Shown: positions 24,463-33,053 of the stretch, piece by piece
How positions within the stretch are numbered: the first letter of the stretch is position 1
How the letters are laid out: every line of letters begins with the position of its first letter
NCBI GenBank assembly: GCA_031554215.1
Contig: JAVBKF010000084.1
Location: forward strand, 1 to 52,042
Reading direction: 5' to 3'
DNA from: JAVBKE01 sp031554215
GTDB lineage: Bacteria > Bacillota > Bacilli > JARBTR01
Length of the DNA stretch: 52,042 nt
The notes under the pieces: generated by a model
Told to the model about the DNA's origin: nothing
The model's input: the letters and a program-made list of their open reading frames with translations, nothing else
Database searches by the model: none
Made by a program: the position numbers and the translations under genes

Positions 24463-26514
24463 TTAGCTTAAATTATAACCATCAAGCACACCACTGTCTA
24501 TAAGGATTTGGCGCAGACAATCATATTCAGGTGCTGTCCAGAAAGCGTCTAGCGCAATCAGTGCTGCCGCATCATCTCGTGCCACTTCTAGAATATGAAA
24601 TTCATTAACCATATCTGCCAGTTTAAATTCAGGAATACCGCTCTGCTTTCTTCCAAAGAAATCACCCGGACCACGAAGTTGTAAATCTCTTTCGCTTAAG
24701 AAAAACCCATCATTTGTCTCCGTCATAATGGTTAATCGTTCAATGGCGATTTCGTTTTTTGGATCGGCAATCAACATGCAATACGACTGGTCGCTACCAC
24801 GGCCAACCCTGCCTCTCAGCTGATGGAGCTGCGAAAGGCCAAAACGCTCTGCATCATAAATCATCATACAGGTAGCATTCGGTACATTAACACCCACTTC
24901 AACGACCGTCGTTGACACGAGTACCTGAATTTGATTACTAGCAAAAGCACGCATCACTTCATCTTTCTCTTCACTCGTGAGCCGGCCATGCATTAAACCA
25001 ACCTTGACTCTACTCGGAAAATGCTGAACGAGACCAGCGTGGACATCCACCGCATTCTGGTAATCCATTTTCTCAGACTCTTCAATCAGTGGGCAAATGA
25101 CGTAGGCTTGTCTCCCTTGGTCAATCTCTTTCAAAACAAATGCCAGCACCTTATTTAAGGTATCCTTTTTCACCCATTTTGTAATGATCTCTTTTCTCCC
25201 AGCTGGCAGTTCCTTAATAATCGAAACGTCCATCTCACCAAAAACAGTAATCGCAAGCGTTCGCGGAATCGGTGTTGCAGTCATAAATAGCACATCTGGG
25301 TTATTGCCCTTTTCGCGCAATACTTTTCGCTGTTCAACACCAAAACGATGCTGTTCATCCGTAATGACCAGTCCCAGATTGTGAAAGATAACATCATTTT
25401 GAATGAGTGCATGCGTACCAACAAGTAGATCAAGTTCCCCTTGCTCAAGCTGTGCCAATAATGCGCGCCTTACTTTTGCTTTGACCCCCGAGGACAGAAG
25501 TCCAACTCGAATGCCTTCATCCGCAAATAGTTTCTGGAGCGATTGATAATGTTGTTCTGCGAGAATTTCTGTCGGTGCCATAAACGCTGCTTGACGACCT
25601 GCAGAAATGGATGCTAGAATCGCGAGTGCAGCAACAATTGTTTTCCCAGCACCTACATCTCCTTGCAGAAGCCGGTTCATCGCCTGGGGCGATTTCATAT
25701 CTACCAAAATCTCTGTGAGTGCTGATTGTTGATCACCTGTGAGCGTAAACGGAAGTTGTTGCTTCATCCTCTCGATACGCTCGCCATCAAACACCTGCGA
25801 CACACCAGGCCCTGCTTCCTTGGTCCGCTTGCGAAGTGCTTGCATTTTCAGTTGAAATTGTAGAAATTCTTCGTAGACAAACCGGCGTCTTGCTTGTTTG
25901 ACATCGCGCTCCTGCTGAGGGAAATGAAGAAAATGGAGCGCCTGTTCCCTTGGTGCCAATTTGTACTTTGTCAGTAGACTGTCTGGCATTGTTTCAGTAA
26001 TGTTGCCTGCGCTCATCTTCAGTGCCCCATGAATCCATTTACGCAAGGAACGCATGGTTAGTTCAGCTCTTAAATGATACACAGGCTCAAAGGCATTTGT
26101 TTCAACTTGTGCCACTGAAAACTTAACAGATGATGCCGTAATCGTCAGACGCTGGCGATCCCATTTTCCGGTGACAGATATTTCTTGATTGATCTCAAGT
26201 TTCGACTTTAAATAAGGTTGATTGAACACGTTAATCGTAATCAAATGCTGTCCAGACTGTAATTTAAACGACAACCTTGATTTCTTTTTTCCATAGAAGT
26301 TAGCTACTGGCATTGTTTGGACAAAACCAGTTGTCGTTACCCGCTCGTCATGAACCGCTTGGTTGATGTCAATTGCCCTACAATCATCATAGCGATATGG
26401 GAAGTAATTGATGAGGTCTTCTACTGTGAAGACACCGATATCCTCCAATTTATGGGCTGATTCTGCCCCAATGCCCTTCACTGCCGAGACAGATGCTTGT
26501 AACAAATTATTCAT
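24463..26514 (-). CDS. recG: ATP-dependent DNA helicase RecG
   Basis: Branch-migrating helicase that remodels stalled forks. 683 residues: wedge/OB domain in the N-terminal third, then helicase motifs GDVGAGKT, DEQH (DEQHRFGVEQR), TATPIPRTL and QLRGRVGRG. It overlaps the end of sdaAA by eight bases, a linkage also seen in B. subtilis. Confidence 0.97.
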   Translation of the reverse strand: MNNLLQASVSAVKGIGAESAHKLEDIGVFTVEDLINYFPYRYDDCRAIDINQAVHDERVTTTGFVQTMPVANFYGKKKSRLSFKLQSGQHLITINVFNQPYLKSKLEINQEISVTGKWDRQRLTITASSVKFSVAQVETNAFEPVYHLRAELTMRSLRKWIHGALKMSAGNITETMPDSLLTKYKLAPREQALHFLHFPQQERDVKQARRRFVYEEFLQFQLKMQALRKRTKEAGPGVSQVFDGERIERMKQQLPFTLTGDQQSALTEILVDMKSPQAMNRLLQGDVGAGKTIVAALAILASISAGRQAAFMAPTEILAEQHYQSLQKLFADEGIRVGLLSSGVKAKVRRALLAQLEQGELDLLVGTHALIQNDVIFHNLGLVITDEQHRFGVEQRKVLREKGNNPDVLFMTATPIPRTLAITVFGEMDVSIIKELPAGRKEIITKWVKKDTLNKVLAFVLKEIDQGRQAYVICPLIEESEKMDYQNAVDVHAGLVQHFPSRVKVGLMHGRLTSEEKDEVMRAFASNQIQVLVSTTVVEVGVNVPNATCMMIYDAERFGLSQLHQLRGRVGRGSDQSYCMLIADPKNEIAIERLTIMTETNDGFFLSERDLQLRGPGDFFGRKQSGIPEFKLADMVNEFHILEVARDDAAALIALDAFWTAPEYDCLRQILIDSGVLDGYNLS

Positions 26515-27394
26515 TCGTCTCCACTTTACTTCCGAAAATTCGTTCAGCTATTTCAATGCCTGTTTTCGTGCGAGCGAGACCACCCAAAGCCGTTTCCTTG
26601 AGTGCTACCGGCATTGTCTCACCAATTTGATACATCGCATCGATTACTTCATCACATGGAATCCGGCTCACAACGCCTGCCAGTGCCAAATCGGCTGCCA
26701 CCATTGCGTTCGCTGCGCCCATTGCATTTCGTTTCACACAAGGTACCTCGACAAGTCCCGCCACGGGGTCACAAACAAGACCTAACATATTTTTAAGTGT
26801 AATCGCAAAAGCCTCGGCACATTGCGCAGGTGTCCCGCCGGCCATTTCAACAATCGCAGCCGCAGCCATTGCCGCAGCTGATCCAACCTCTGCTTGGCAA
26901 CCACCTGCAGCACCAGATATCGAGGCATTATTGGCGACTACAAATCCAAAAGCCCCTGATGTAAATAGAAATTCAACCATCTGTTCGCGCGTTGGTTTCA
27001 GTGTATCTTTGACAGAGAATAAAGTGCCTGGTACAACGCCAGCAGACCCTGCAGTTGGTGTTGCACAAATCGTTCCCATTGCAGCATTGACTTCATTTGT
27101 TGCAACGGCTTTGCTCACTGCATCTAGGATCAAGTGACCAGACAACGTCTTGCCTTTTTGGATATAGCTTTGAATGAGCACTGCATCTCCGCCGGTAAGT
27201 CCCGAATGCGACTTCACACCTGCGAGTCCTTGTTCTACTGCTTTCTCCATCACCGTTAAACTCTGCTCCATTTGGGCAAAAACTGATTCTCTGCTCCTAG
27301 AACGCTCTGCCATTTCTTGTCTGATCATCACTTCAGCAATTTTGATCTTTTCGTTGGTAGCAATTTTGACTAACTCAGCAACACTTGTAAACAC
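26507..27394 (-). CDS. sdaAA: L-serine dehydratase, alpha (iron-sulfur) subunit
   Basis: Catalytic subunit converting L-serine to pyruvate and ammonia with a [4Fe-4S] cluster. 295 residues from a GTG start seven bases after AGGAGGG. Cysteines in TICATPTAGSAG, GGCQAEVG, LVCDPVAG and EVPCVKRN provide the cluster ligands expected for the family. It follows sdaAB by 77 bases. Confidence 0.95.
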   Translation of the reverse strand: MFTSVAELVKIATNEKIKIAEVMIRQEMAERSRSRESVFAQMEQSLTVMEKAVEQGLAGVKSHSGLTGGDAVLIQSYIQKGKTLSGHLILDAVSKAVATNEVNAAMGTICATPTAGSAGVVPGTLFSVKDTLKPTREQMVEFLFTSGAFGFVVANNASISGAAGGCQAEVGSAAAMAAAAIVEMAGGTPAQCAEAFAITLKNMLGLVCDPVAGLVEVPCVKRNAMGAANAMVAADLALAGVVSRIPCDEVIDAMYQIGETMPVALKETALGGLARTKTGIEIAERIFGSKVETNE

Positions 27395-27471
27395 GGATGT
27401 TCCCTCCTGATTGTTATTGGGTTCTTTATCAATAGATTCCCATTTTTCGACTGGGGTATGAATAGATGATT

Positions 27472-28134
27472 CTATTCAAGAATTTTTGTAACGCCTAAGA
27501 CATGCGTGATTTTCCGAATTTGGTCCATGACGCCAGCGGTAACATCTTGATCAACTTCGATCGTCATTAGCGACACTTTCCCTTTTTCTTTTCGAGACAC
27601 ATCCATTTGACCGATATTAATTTGGTTTTCTGCTAATACATTGGAAACACGGGCAATCAGTCCAAAACGATCATGATGCAAGACTAAGAGTACAATACTA
27701 TCACCTGTGATTTTTAGTGAAAATCCGTCAACCTCAATGATTTCAACTTTTCCACCACCAATCGAGATTCCAACGATCTCTACTTGTCCGTTTTCATCTC
27801 CGAGTGTCACTCTCGCAGTATTCGGATGGCGCACAAATGTCTCCTCTTCAATTATCTCAATGGCAATGTTTTTCTGCTCTGCAATTGCTAGCGACTCAAT
27901 AATACTCGGATTATCCGTATCAAAATCAAGAATCCCCCCTACCAGCGCTTCATCTGTACCATGTCCCTTATGTGTCTGCGCAAAAGAACCATATAGCTGA
28001 ATCTTCGCCCATTTCGGTTCTCTTTCAAATAACTTGCGCGCAATACGTCCAATCCGCGCTGCCCCGGCCGTATGGGAACTTGACGGTCCAATCATAATTG
28101 GTCCAATAATATCAAAGACACTGTTAAACTTCAT
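27472..28134 (-). CDS. sdaAB: L-serine dehydratase, beta subunit
   Basis: Partner of SdaAA. 220 residues: the beta domain with GPIMIGPSSSHTAGA and then a C-terminal ACT domain (VSRKEKGKVSLMTIEVD) that probably senses serine. AAAGGAG precedes the ATG. It starts a transcript of its own, with an extended -10 promoter about 120 bases upstream. Confidence 0.95.
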   Translation of the reverse strand: MKFNSVFDIIGPIMIGPSSSHTAGAARIGRIARKLFEREPKWAKIQLYGSFAQTHKGHGTDEALVGGILDFDTDNPSIIESLAIAEQKNIAIEIIEEETFVRHPNTARVTLGDENGQVEIVGISIGGGKVEIIEVDGFSLKITGDSIVLLVLHHDRFGLIARVSNVLAENQINIGQMDVSRKEKGKVSLMTIEVDQDVTAGVMDQIRKITHVLGVTKILE

Positions 28135-28254
28135 GGCTCCATTTCTCCTTTGTCTTCATCTATAAATTTCAACTTTTCAATTGGTTCAGGTCTCATTCTT
28201 TCTTCAAAATACAACACGCATCGTCCCTGCATGACTTTCATTCATTTTATTTCC

Positions 28255-28263
28255 ATTATAACA
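28255..28263 (-). promoter_or_regulatory. Extended -10 promoter of sdaAB-sdaAA-recG
   Basis: Minus-strand TGTTATAAT: a perfect TATAAT with the TGn extension. No good -35 hexamer is visible at the right distance. Confidence 0.6.
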
Positions 28264-28380
28264 GATTCATATGACTTTTTTCACAATTATCCCGTCCATA
28301 TATTATCCAAATACATCCAATATGATGCTTATTTCAATCAGCAATCACGCTATCAATCGCCACCTTTTCGCACGTCATCT

Positions 28381-28409
28381 AAAAAGAAGAAGGAGAAAAC
28401 TCCCTCTTC
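28381..28409 (-). terminator. Terminator of yloU-yloV
   Basis: Minus-strand GAAGAGGGAG pairs with CTCCTTCTTC (one G-U) across a TTTT loop and is followed by five T. Confidence 0.9.
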
Positions 28410-28450
28410 CCGTATCACTATGATTTAAAGCAAGTTTCTAGTATAACGAA

Positions 28451-30106
28451 CTACTCAACTCCAAAGATATATGGATACAACGGTTGTCCACCTTCATGTA
28501 CTTCTACCTCAACTTCAGGGTAATGTTCAGCACAATACGCTTCAATTGCCTCAACTTCAGCTGTTGGCACGCCCTCACCATAAAGCAAAGTGAGCACCTC
28601 CGCTCCGCCTAATAGTTCATTCAGCAATTCCTCAGCAAGTGCCAAACGACTCACGTTTGTTACTTTGATTTTGCTTTCAATTAGTCCCATGAAATGATCT
28701 TTCTTAATGTCAATGCCATCGATATTTGTATCCCTAACAGCAAAAGTCACTTGTCCCGTTTTCACTGCCGAAATCGCAGCAAGCATTCGCTCTTCGTTGT
28801 CATTCGCATCCCCACTAGGATTAAAAGCAAACAACGATGTAATCCCTTGTGGAATTGTTTTCGTTGGAATCACAACTAAATGACGATCCGATACATCACG
28901 TGCTTGCTCTGCTGCAAGGATAATATTTTTGTTGTTCGGGAAAATGAATACCGTTTCTGCATTAATTTCAGCAACAGCCTTCAAGATATCTTCTGTCGAA
29001 GGGTTCATCGTTTGACCACCCTCAACAGTCACATCAACACCTAGGCTTTTAAAAATACTTGAGATGCCTTCGCCCATTGAGATAGAGACAATACCAAATG
29101 GTGCTTTTTCCTTTGATTGCCCCTTCTTGTTCTGTTCAGAACGCGCTTGTTCTTTCAACAGTTCACGGTGTTGCTCGCGCATATTCTCCACCTTCAGCTT
29201 GATTAAACTACCGTACTGTTGTCCGTAGTTAAAGCAAGTTCCTGGTGACTCTGAGTGAATATGAACCTTAACCACTTCATCATCAGAAATAACAAGTAAT
29301 GAATCACCATGTGCACTGATCTCATTACGGAAATTGGTTTCATTGAATTGACGCTTACCTGTCTCTAAACGAACCATAAATTCTGTGCAATAACCATAAA
29401 CAATATCTTCAGTGCTCATAAAGTTTAGTAGATGTTCATGATCGTCATTAAATGTTGCATCTTGAACAACAAACTTCGTCTCACCAGTAAAAGCCTCGCC
29501 CCTAAGCTCAGCAAGAAAACCTTCATAAACAAATACAAGCCCCTGGCCACCACTATCAACAACGCCGACTTCTTTTAGTACAGGCAGTAAATCAGGCGTG
29601 CGTTTCAGTGATGCATTCGCTTCTTCAACAATTGCCGCCATCAGTTTAATCACATCAGTTTCTGACTTGGCAACTTCAAGACCAGCACGTGCTGCATCTT
29701 TCGCAACCGTTAAAATTGTGCCCTCTACTGGCTTCATCACAGCTTTATATGCCATATTGACACCCGCTGCAAATGCGTTCGCTAAATGGGCAGCATTGAT
29801 CTCTTCATTATTTTCAATCTTCTTAGTAAAGCCTCTGAATAACTGTGACAGAATCACACCTGAGTTTCCGCGCGCCCCCATTAAGAGCCCCTTGGCAAGA
29901 GCAGTTCCTACTTTACCGATGTGCTTTTGATTGACCGCACTAACGTCTTTCGCACCCGAATTCATTGACAGACTCATGTTTGTCCCCGTATCGCCGTCTG
30001 GCACAGGAAAAACATTTAATGAATCAACGTAGGCCGCATGATGTGATAGATTATTCGCTCTATGCAATATCATTTCCGCAAACTTAATTACATTAATCGT
30101 TTTCAT
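28451..30106 (-). CDS. fakA: Fatty acid kinase-type DAK protein (YloV/FakA)
   Basis: 551-residue protein with an N-terminal DhaL-type ATP-binding kinase domain (NVFPVPDGDTGTNMSLSM, GARGNSGVILSQLFRG), a middle domain and a C-terminal DegV-like part. The family phosphorylates fatty acids bound to FakB proteins, feeding exogenous fatty acids to PlsY. Pairing with yloU (Asp23 family) is the usual arrangement. The naming to FakA follows family knowledge; no fakB is in this window. Confidence 0.9.
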   Translation of the reverse strand: MKTINVIKFAEMILHRANNLSHHAAYVDSLNVFPVPDGDTGTNMSLSMNSGAKDVSAVNQKHIGKVGTALAKGLLMGARGNSGVILSQLFRGFTKKIENNEEINAAHLANAFAAGVNMAYKAVMKPVEGTILTVAKDAARAGLEVAKSETDVIKLMAAIVEEANASLKRTPDLLPVLKEVGVVDSGGQGLVFVYEGFLAELRGEAFTGETKFVVQDATFNDDHEHLLNFMSTEDIVYGYCTEFMVRLETGKRQFNETNFRNEISAHGDSLLVISDDEVVKVHIHSESPGTCFNYGQQYGSLIKLKVENMREQHRELLKEQARSEQNKKGQSKEKAPFGIVSISMGEGISSIFKSLGVDVTVEGGQTMNPSTEDILKAVAEINAETVFIFPNNKNIILAAEQARDVSDRHLVVIPTKTIPQGITSLFAFNPSGDANDNEERMLAAISAVKTGQVTFAVRDTNIDGIDIKKDHFMGLIESKIKVTNVSRLALAEELLNELLGGAEVLTLLYGEGVPTAEVEAIEAYCAEHYPEVEVEVHEGGQPLYPYIFGVE

Positions 30107-30126
30107 TAAAATTGTCCCCTTCTACA

Positions 30127-30489
30127 TTACAGACTAGCAACACGAACACTTTGCACATAAATATTCACTGAATCCACGGCAAGACCAACGGATTGGTCAA
30201 GCACATATTTCACCTTTTGCTGAATGTTCTCAGCAATGACAGAAATCTTCGTTCCGTAACTAACAACAATATACATATCAATATGGAGTTCGTTATTTTT
30301 TTGACGAACAACTATCCCGCGCGTGAAATTATCTTTACGTAAGATTTCACTGAAACCATCTTTAATCTGATGTTTTGATGCCATACCAACAATGCCGTAG
30401 CATTCCATCGCAGCACCACCAGCAATTAAGGCAATGACATCTGTTGTAATATCTATTGCACCATACTGATTGCTCATTTCAATTGACAT
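30127..30489 (-). CDS. yloU: Asp23/YloU family protein
   Basis: 120-residue Asp23 (Gls24) domain protein of the envelope-stress family; precise role unknown. It begins MSIEMSNQYGAIDITTDVIALIAGGAAMECYGIVGMA split around the typical ECYGIVGM motif. AAAGGAGG precedes the ATG, and yloV follows after 20 bases, forming a two-gene operon closed by a terminator. Confidence 0.93.
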   Translation of the reverse strand: MSIEMSNQYGAIDITTDVIALIAGGAAMECYGIVGMASKHQIKDGFSEILRKDNFTRGIVVRQKNNELHIDMYIVVSYGTKISVIAENIQQKVKYVLDQSVGLAVDSVNIYVQSVRVASL

Positions 30490-31019
30490 ATGACTTCCTC
30501 CTTTGGAATCATAAATTTGATCGTTTTTCTTAAAAATGTCTTTTCATAACGAAAGAAACACATGATTATCTTTTCACTACGTATTTTACTATAATTTAAT
30601 TCAATCATCCAAATGAAAACGGTTGCAGTGATTTTTTGTAACTACTATTAGGAATAGGTACTAAAAACCTCCCATGCTTAACGTATTACAAAAGCGGAGA
30701 AATTGCAATATTTTTTTCACGTTTCATCCGATTATTTCATTTTTTTTTACTTTTCAGCCAGCTCGTTGATCGGAGATGATTTGATTGGTCTCCCGCTTAG
30801 ATGAACCACTTTTGCATTAATGATGTAAAAAAAGGGTATTGTAAGCCAAAAGAAAATTAATTTACTACACCAATCGAATTAAAACGTCCGGCCTTTGATT
30901 GACAGTCACTACCCGAAAAAATCATCGTTCTACCGCCCTCTGGAAAGAGATACCCTAGGAAAAATGTATCCAAATCGTCACAGGGGAAAGCAAAAAAAAA
31001 ATCATCAGGCAGTTGGGCA

Positions 31020-31047
31020 TTGATTTTCATACTAAACTGTGTTAAAT
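31020..31047 (+). promoter_or_regulatory. Candidate promoter of rpmB
   Basis: TTGATT, 16-base spacer, TTAAAT, giving a leader of about 90 bases that contains the hairpin at 31083-31123. Confidence 0.45.
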
Positions 31048-31082
31048 TGTTTAGGTGTATTTTTTAAATAACATAATAGAAG

Positions 31083-31123
31083 TCTTAGCGAGCATTTGAC
31101 AACTTTTGTTTGTCCTCGCAAGA
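31083..31123 (+). promoter_or_regulatory. Structured leader of rpmB, possible autoregulatory element
   Basis: Two stacked stems: TCTT (31083-31086) with AAGA (31120-31123) and GCGAG (31088-31092) with CTCGC (31115-31119), separated by a single bulged A; then a five-base bulge; then GACAA (31098-31102) with TTGTC (31110-31114) closing a 7-base loop. It ends 12 bases before the GGGGGG ribosome binding site. A role in ribosomal-protein feedback is inference. Confidence 0.45.
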
Positions 31124-31144
31124 ATTTGATTGGGGGGTTATAGA

Positions 31145-31333
31145 ATGTCTCGTAGATGTGTAATTACAGGTAAATCTACTTCAAGTGGTAATCACCGTTC
31201 ACATGCAATGAATGCAAGTAAACGTACATGGAAAGCAAATGTGCAAAAGGTTCGTATTCTTGTTGATGGCAAACCGAAGCGAGTTTATGTTTCAGCTAGA
31301 GCATTGAAATCTGGTAAAGTAGAACGCGTTTAA
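31145..31333 (+). CDS. rpmB: 50S ribosomal protein L28
   Basis: Ribosomal protein bL28, 62 residues. It begins MSRRCVITGKSTSSGNHRSH, and the ATG at 31145 follows GGGGGG by seven bases; the frame can be extended to 31130 but without a ribosome binding site. It is monocistronic, with a hairpin terminator behind it, opposite in direction to its neighbours as in B. subtilis. Confidence 0.97.
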   Translation: MSRRCVITGKSTSSGNHRSHAMNASKRTWKANVQKVRILVDGKPKRVYVSARALKSGKVERV

Positions 31334-31373
31334 GGTTCTGCCCACAAAGCAGGTAAGAATAATATTGGTACAC

Positions 31374-31416
31374 ACAGCTTTAGTTCGATTCATTCGATCT
31401 AAGGCTGTTTAATTTA
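31374..31416 (+). terminator. Terminator after rpmB
   Basis: ACAGCTTTAG pairs with CTAAGGCTGT (one G-U) across a 15-base loop and is followed by TTAATTTAT. Confidence 0.65.
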
Positions 31417-31540
31417 TCCCCTACTTTTGGGGCATGGATGCTGACCGGTCCCCCTACAGTCATTCATTGCAGATGTTTTCACATCATTCGAGGCAACTTT
31501 TCAGTCAGTGGTAGAAAATTTTCTTTGATAGGAGAGATCG

Positions 31541-31984
31541 ATGACAATCTATGTAGATTGCGATGGTTGCCCTGTTGTCGAGCAGACCATACGGATTGCA
31601 AAACAGTTTCACGAGGACTGTATCCTTATTTGTGATACTTCCCATTATTTCAGCCGTGAAGGTGCGACGACCATTACTGTCTCTGAGGGGAGTGATAGCG
31701 TTGATTATGCGATTGTTAACCGCGTCGCGAGGAACGATATTGTGGTCACGCAAGATTATGGCTTAGCAGCGATGTGCATTGCACGTCTCGCGATGCCGAT
31801 TAGCCAGAACGGAATGGTATATACCGACGACAATATCGGTGCCTTGCTGCTGCAACGACACACAGCAAGGAAAATTAGAATGGCCGGCGGTAGACTTAAA
31901 GGAAACAGCAAACGAACCAATGACCAAAACATAGCGTTTGAGAAAGCGCTCACGATGCTACTAGAAAACCAACAGCCACTTTAG
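31541..31984 (+). CDS. yqxD: YaiI/YqxD family protein (DUF188)
   Basis: 147-residue member of UPF0178, a PIN-like NYN-type fold of unproven function. MTIYVDCDGCPVVEQ, VTQDYGLAA and the C-terminal GGRLKGNSKRTNDQN are the conserved blocks, the aspartates resembling a nuclease site. AGGAGAG stands four bases before ATG. In B. subtilis yqxD lies elsewhere (near dnaG/sigA), so its place between rpmB and spoVM is unusual. It converges on spoVM across a long hairpin. Confidence 0.92.
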   Translation: MTIYVDCDGCPVVEQTIRIAKQFHEDCILICDTSHYFSREGATTITVSEGSDSVDYAIVNRVARNDIVVTQDYGLAAMCIARLAMPISQNGMVYTDDNIGALLLQRHTARKIRMAGGRLKGNSKRTNDQNIAFEKALTMLLENQQPL

Positions 31985-32043
31985 TGGTTTGTCAGTCTTT
32001 CGGCCCTGCAAATGCCGGATTGTGTTGCCTGTAGAATCATAAC

Positions 32044-32097
32044 GGCTCCCCGTGAGTGCTGACGATCACATTTTCCGTCTACCACTCACGGGGAGCC
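32044..32097. terminator. Long convergent hairpin between yqxD and spoVM
   Basis: A 15-bp perfect inverted repeat (32044-32058 with 32083-32097) with an inner 4-bp stem GACG/CGTC. It lies between convergent genes and could terminate both, although neither side has a proper T run. Confidence 0.55.
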
Positions 32098-32129
32098 TGC
32101 TAACTGATTGTTGCCTTGTTTCTGGTACC

Positions 32130-32207
32130 CTACTTCTTGAATACCCCTAAAAAAACTCTGACGATACCACCAATAAATTTTGGCAATTTGATCGTGTAGA
32201 ATCTCAC
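32130..32207 (-). CDS. spoVM: Stage V sporulation protein M (SpoVM)
   Basis: A 25-residue peptide reading MRFYTIKLPKFIGGIVRVFL then GVFKK, almost identical in pattern to B. subtilis SpoVM, the amphipathic helix that recognises the convex forespore membrane and anchors SpoIVA to start coat and cortex assembly. Proline 9, essential in B. subtilis, is present. The start is GTG at 32207, eight bases after GGGGGA. It lies between thiN and rpmB as in B. subtilis. A TATACAAG sequence at 32237-32230 on the minus strand resembles a SigE -10, but the -35 is weak. The gene is easily missed because of its size and GTG start. Confidence 0.93.
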   Translation of the reverse strand: MRFYTIKLPKFIGGIVRVFLGVFKK

Positions 32208-32287
32208 GCCAACAGTCCCCCAATCCATGCTTGTATACAAAGTGAACGTGCTCTAAGCGAATTTCTCCGCATGACCAAAAATGAGTT

Positions 32288-32947
32288 CTAAAACATTCCT
32301 TTTGAACAAGAATCATCGCTTCTCACAACTAAACATATTCCATTTGAAAAAGAAATATGACCAACTACTTCACTTATTTCATTGCTTATCCCCACAGACT
32401 GCTCTCGTGGTAAGGATAGATGCGACCCATTATATTTAAAGCCAGACAATTGAACCTTCTCGAGGGTACGACTTAGCGGGATAAACGAGATATATTTCTT
32501 CTCATTTTTGCTAAAAGAGGCTTTTCCGGGACTAAGAACGGTTAATTCATTTTGGCGATCAACAAACCATATCACTCTTTTTTCAATAAACTGGCACAGC
32601 AACATGATGTTTGCGAACTGATGATCTAGTCGCCCACCTGTTGCGCCAAGAACGACAATTTCACTAGTCAATTCATTACACGCATAGGAAAGAGCAAGCT
32701 CTAAATCAGACGCATCCTTCACGCTAGGATGCCGGATGATCTTCGGTACCATCTTTTCAATTTGACGCCACTCTGTTTCGGTGACTGAGTCAAAATCACC
32801 AATTGCCACTGCTGGTACAATACCAGCTTCTAGTAATGTAACCGTGCCATGGTCAACGCCAATCCATAGTGCTTCTTGGTTTCCCTGCATGATATCAGTT
32901 AGAGAAGGGATCAGTTCCACTGGACCCCCGGCAACAATATACAACAT
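32288..32947 (-). CDS. thiN: Thiamine pyrophosphokinase
   Basis: Transfers pyrophosphate from ATP to thiamine. 219 residues; GDFDSV and DASDLELAL are the substrate/Mg sites and LGATGGRLDHQFAN the nucleotide region. It precedes spoVM and lies behind the rpe terminator. Confidence 0.94.
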   Translation of the reverse strand: MLYIVAGGPVELIPSLTDIMQGNQEALWIGVDHGTVTLLEAGIVPAVAIGDFDSVTETEWRQIEKMVPKIIRHPSVKDASDLELALSYACNELTSEIVVLGATGGRLDHQFANIMLLCQFIEKRVIWFVDRQNELTVLSPGKASFSKNEKKYISFIPLSRTLEKVQLSGFKYNGSHLSLPREQSVGISNEISEVVGHISFSNGICLVVRSDDSCSKGMF

Positions 32948-32975
32948 GATTATTCATTCTCCTTTTCTCATTACT

Positions 32976-33013
32976 AAAAAAATAGGATGACTGCCTCTTT
33001 ATGACAATCACCC
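32976..33013 (-). terminator. Terminator after rpe (may overlap the thiN promoter)
   Basis: An 11-bp minus-strand stem with three G-U pairs, GGGTGATTGTC with GGCAGTCATCC, 7-base loop, then TATTTTTTTA. The same bases contain TTGTCA, 17 bases, TATTTT, a possible promoter for thiN. Confidence 0.65.
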
Positions 33014-33053
33014 ATACCAATAGAGTATCTATTCGGCTCTGCATTCTATAATT

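Larger units (their letters stand above)
28135..28450. other. Intergenic region between yloV and sdaAB
   Basis: 316 bases containing the yloV terminator and the sdaAB promoter, with no gene between them. Confidence 0.6.
30490..31144. other. Large intergenic region between yloU and rpmB
   Basis: 655 bases between divergent yloU and rpmB. The right end carries the rpmB promoter and a structured leader (31083-31123). The middle is AT-rich with several A or T runs; the only coding possibility noted is a 22-codon frame at 30857-30925 on the minus strand, which I do not accept as a gene. I see no clear promoter for yloU. Confidence 0.5.

Noticed and set aside
30857..30925. Minus-strand 22-codon frame beginning MIFSGSDCQSK in the yloU-rpmB gap
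   Set aside because: Only a distant GAGGG precedes it and no family is recognised; chance is the simpler explanation.
32086..32316. Minus-strand frame of 76 codons over the spoVM gene
   Set aside because: The other frame encodes an unmistakable SpoVM with its own ribosome binding site; the longer frame resembles nothing and overlaps the end of thiN and the terminator.
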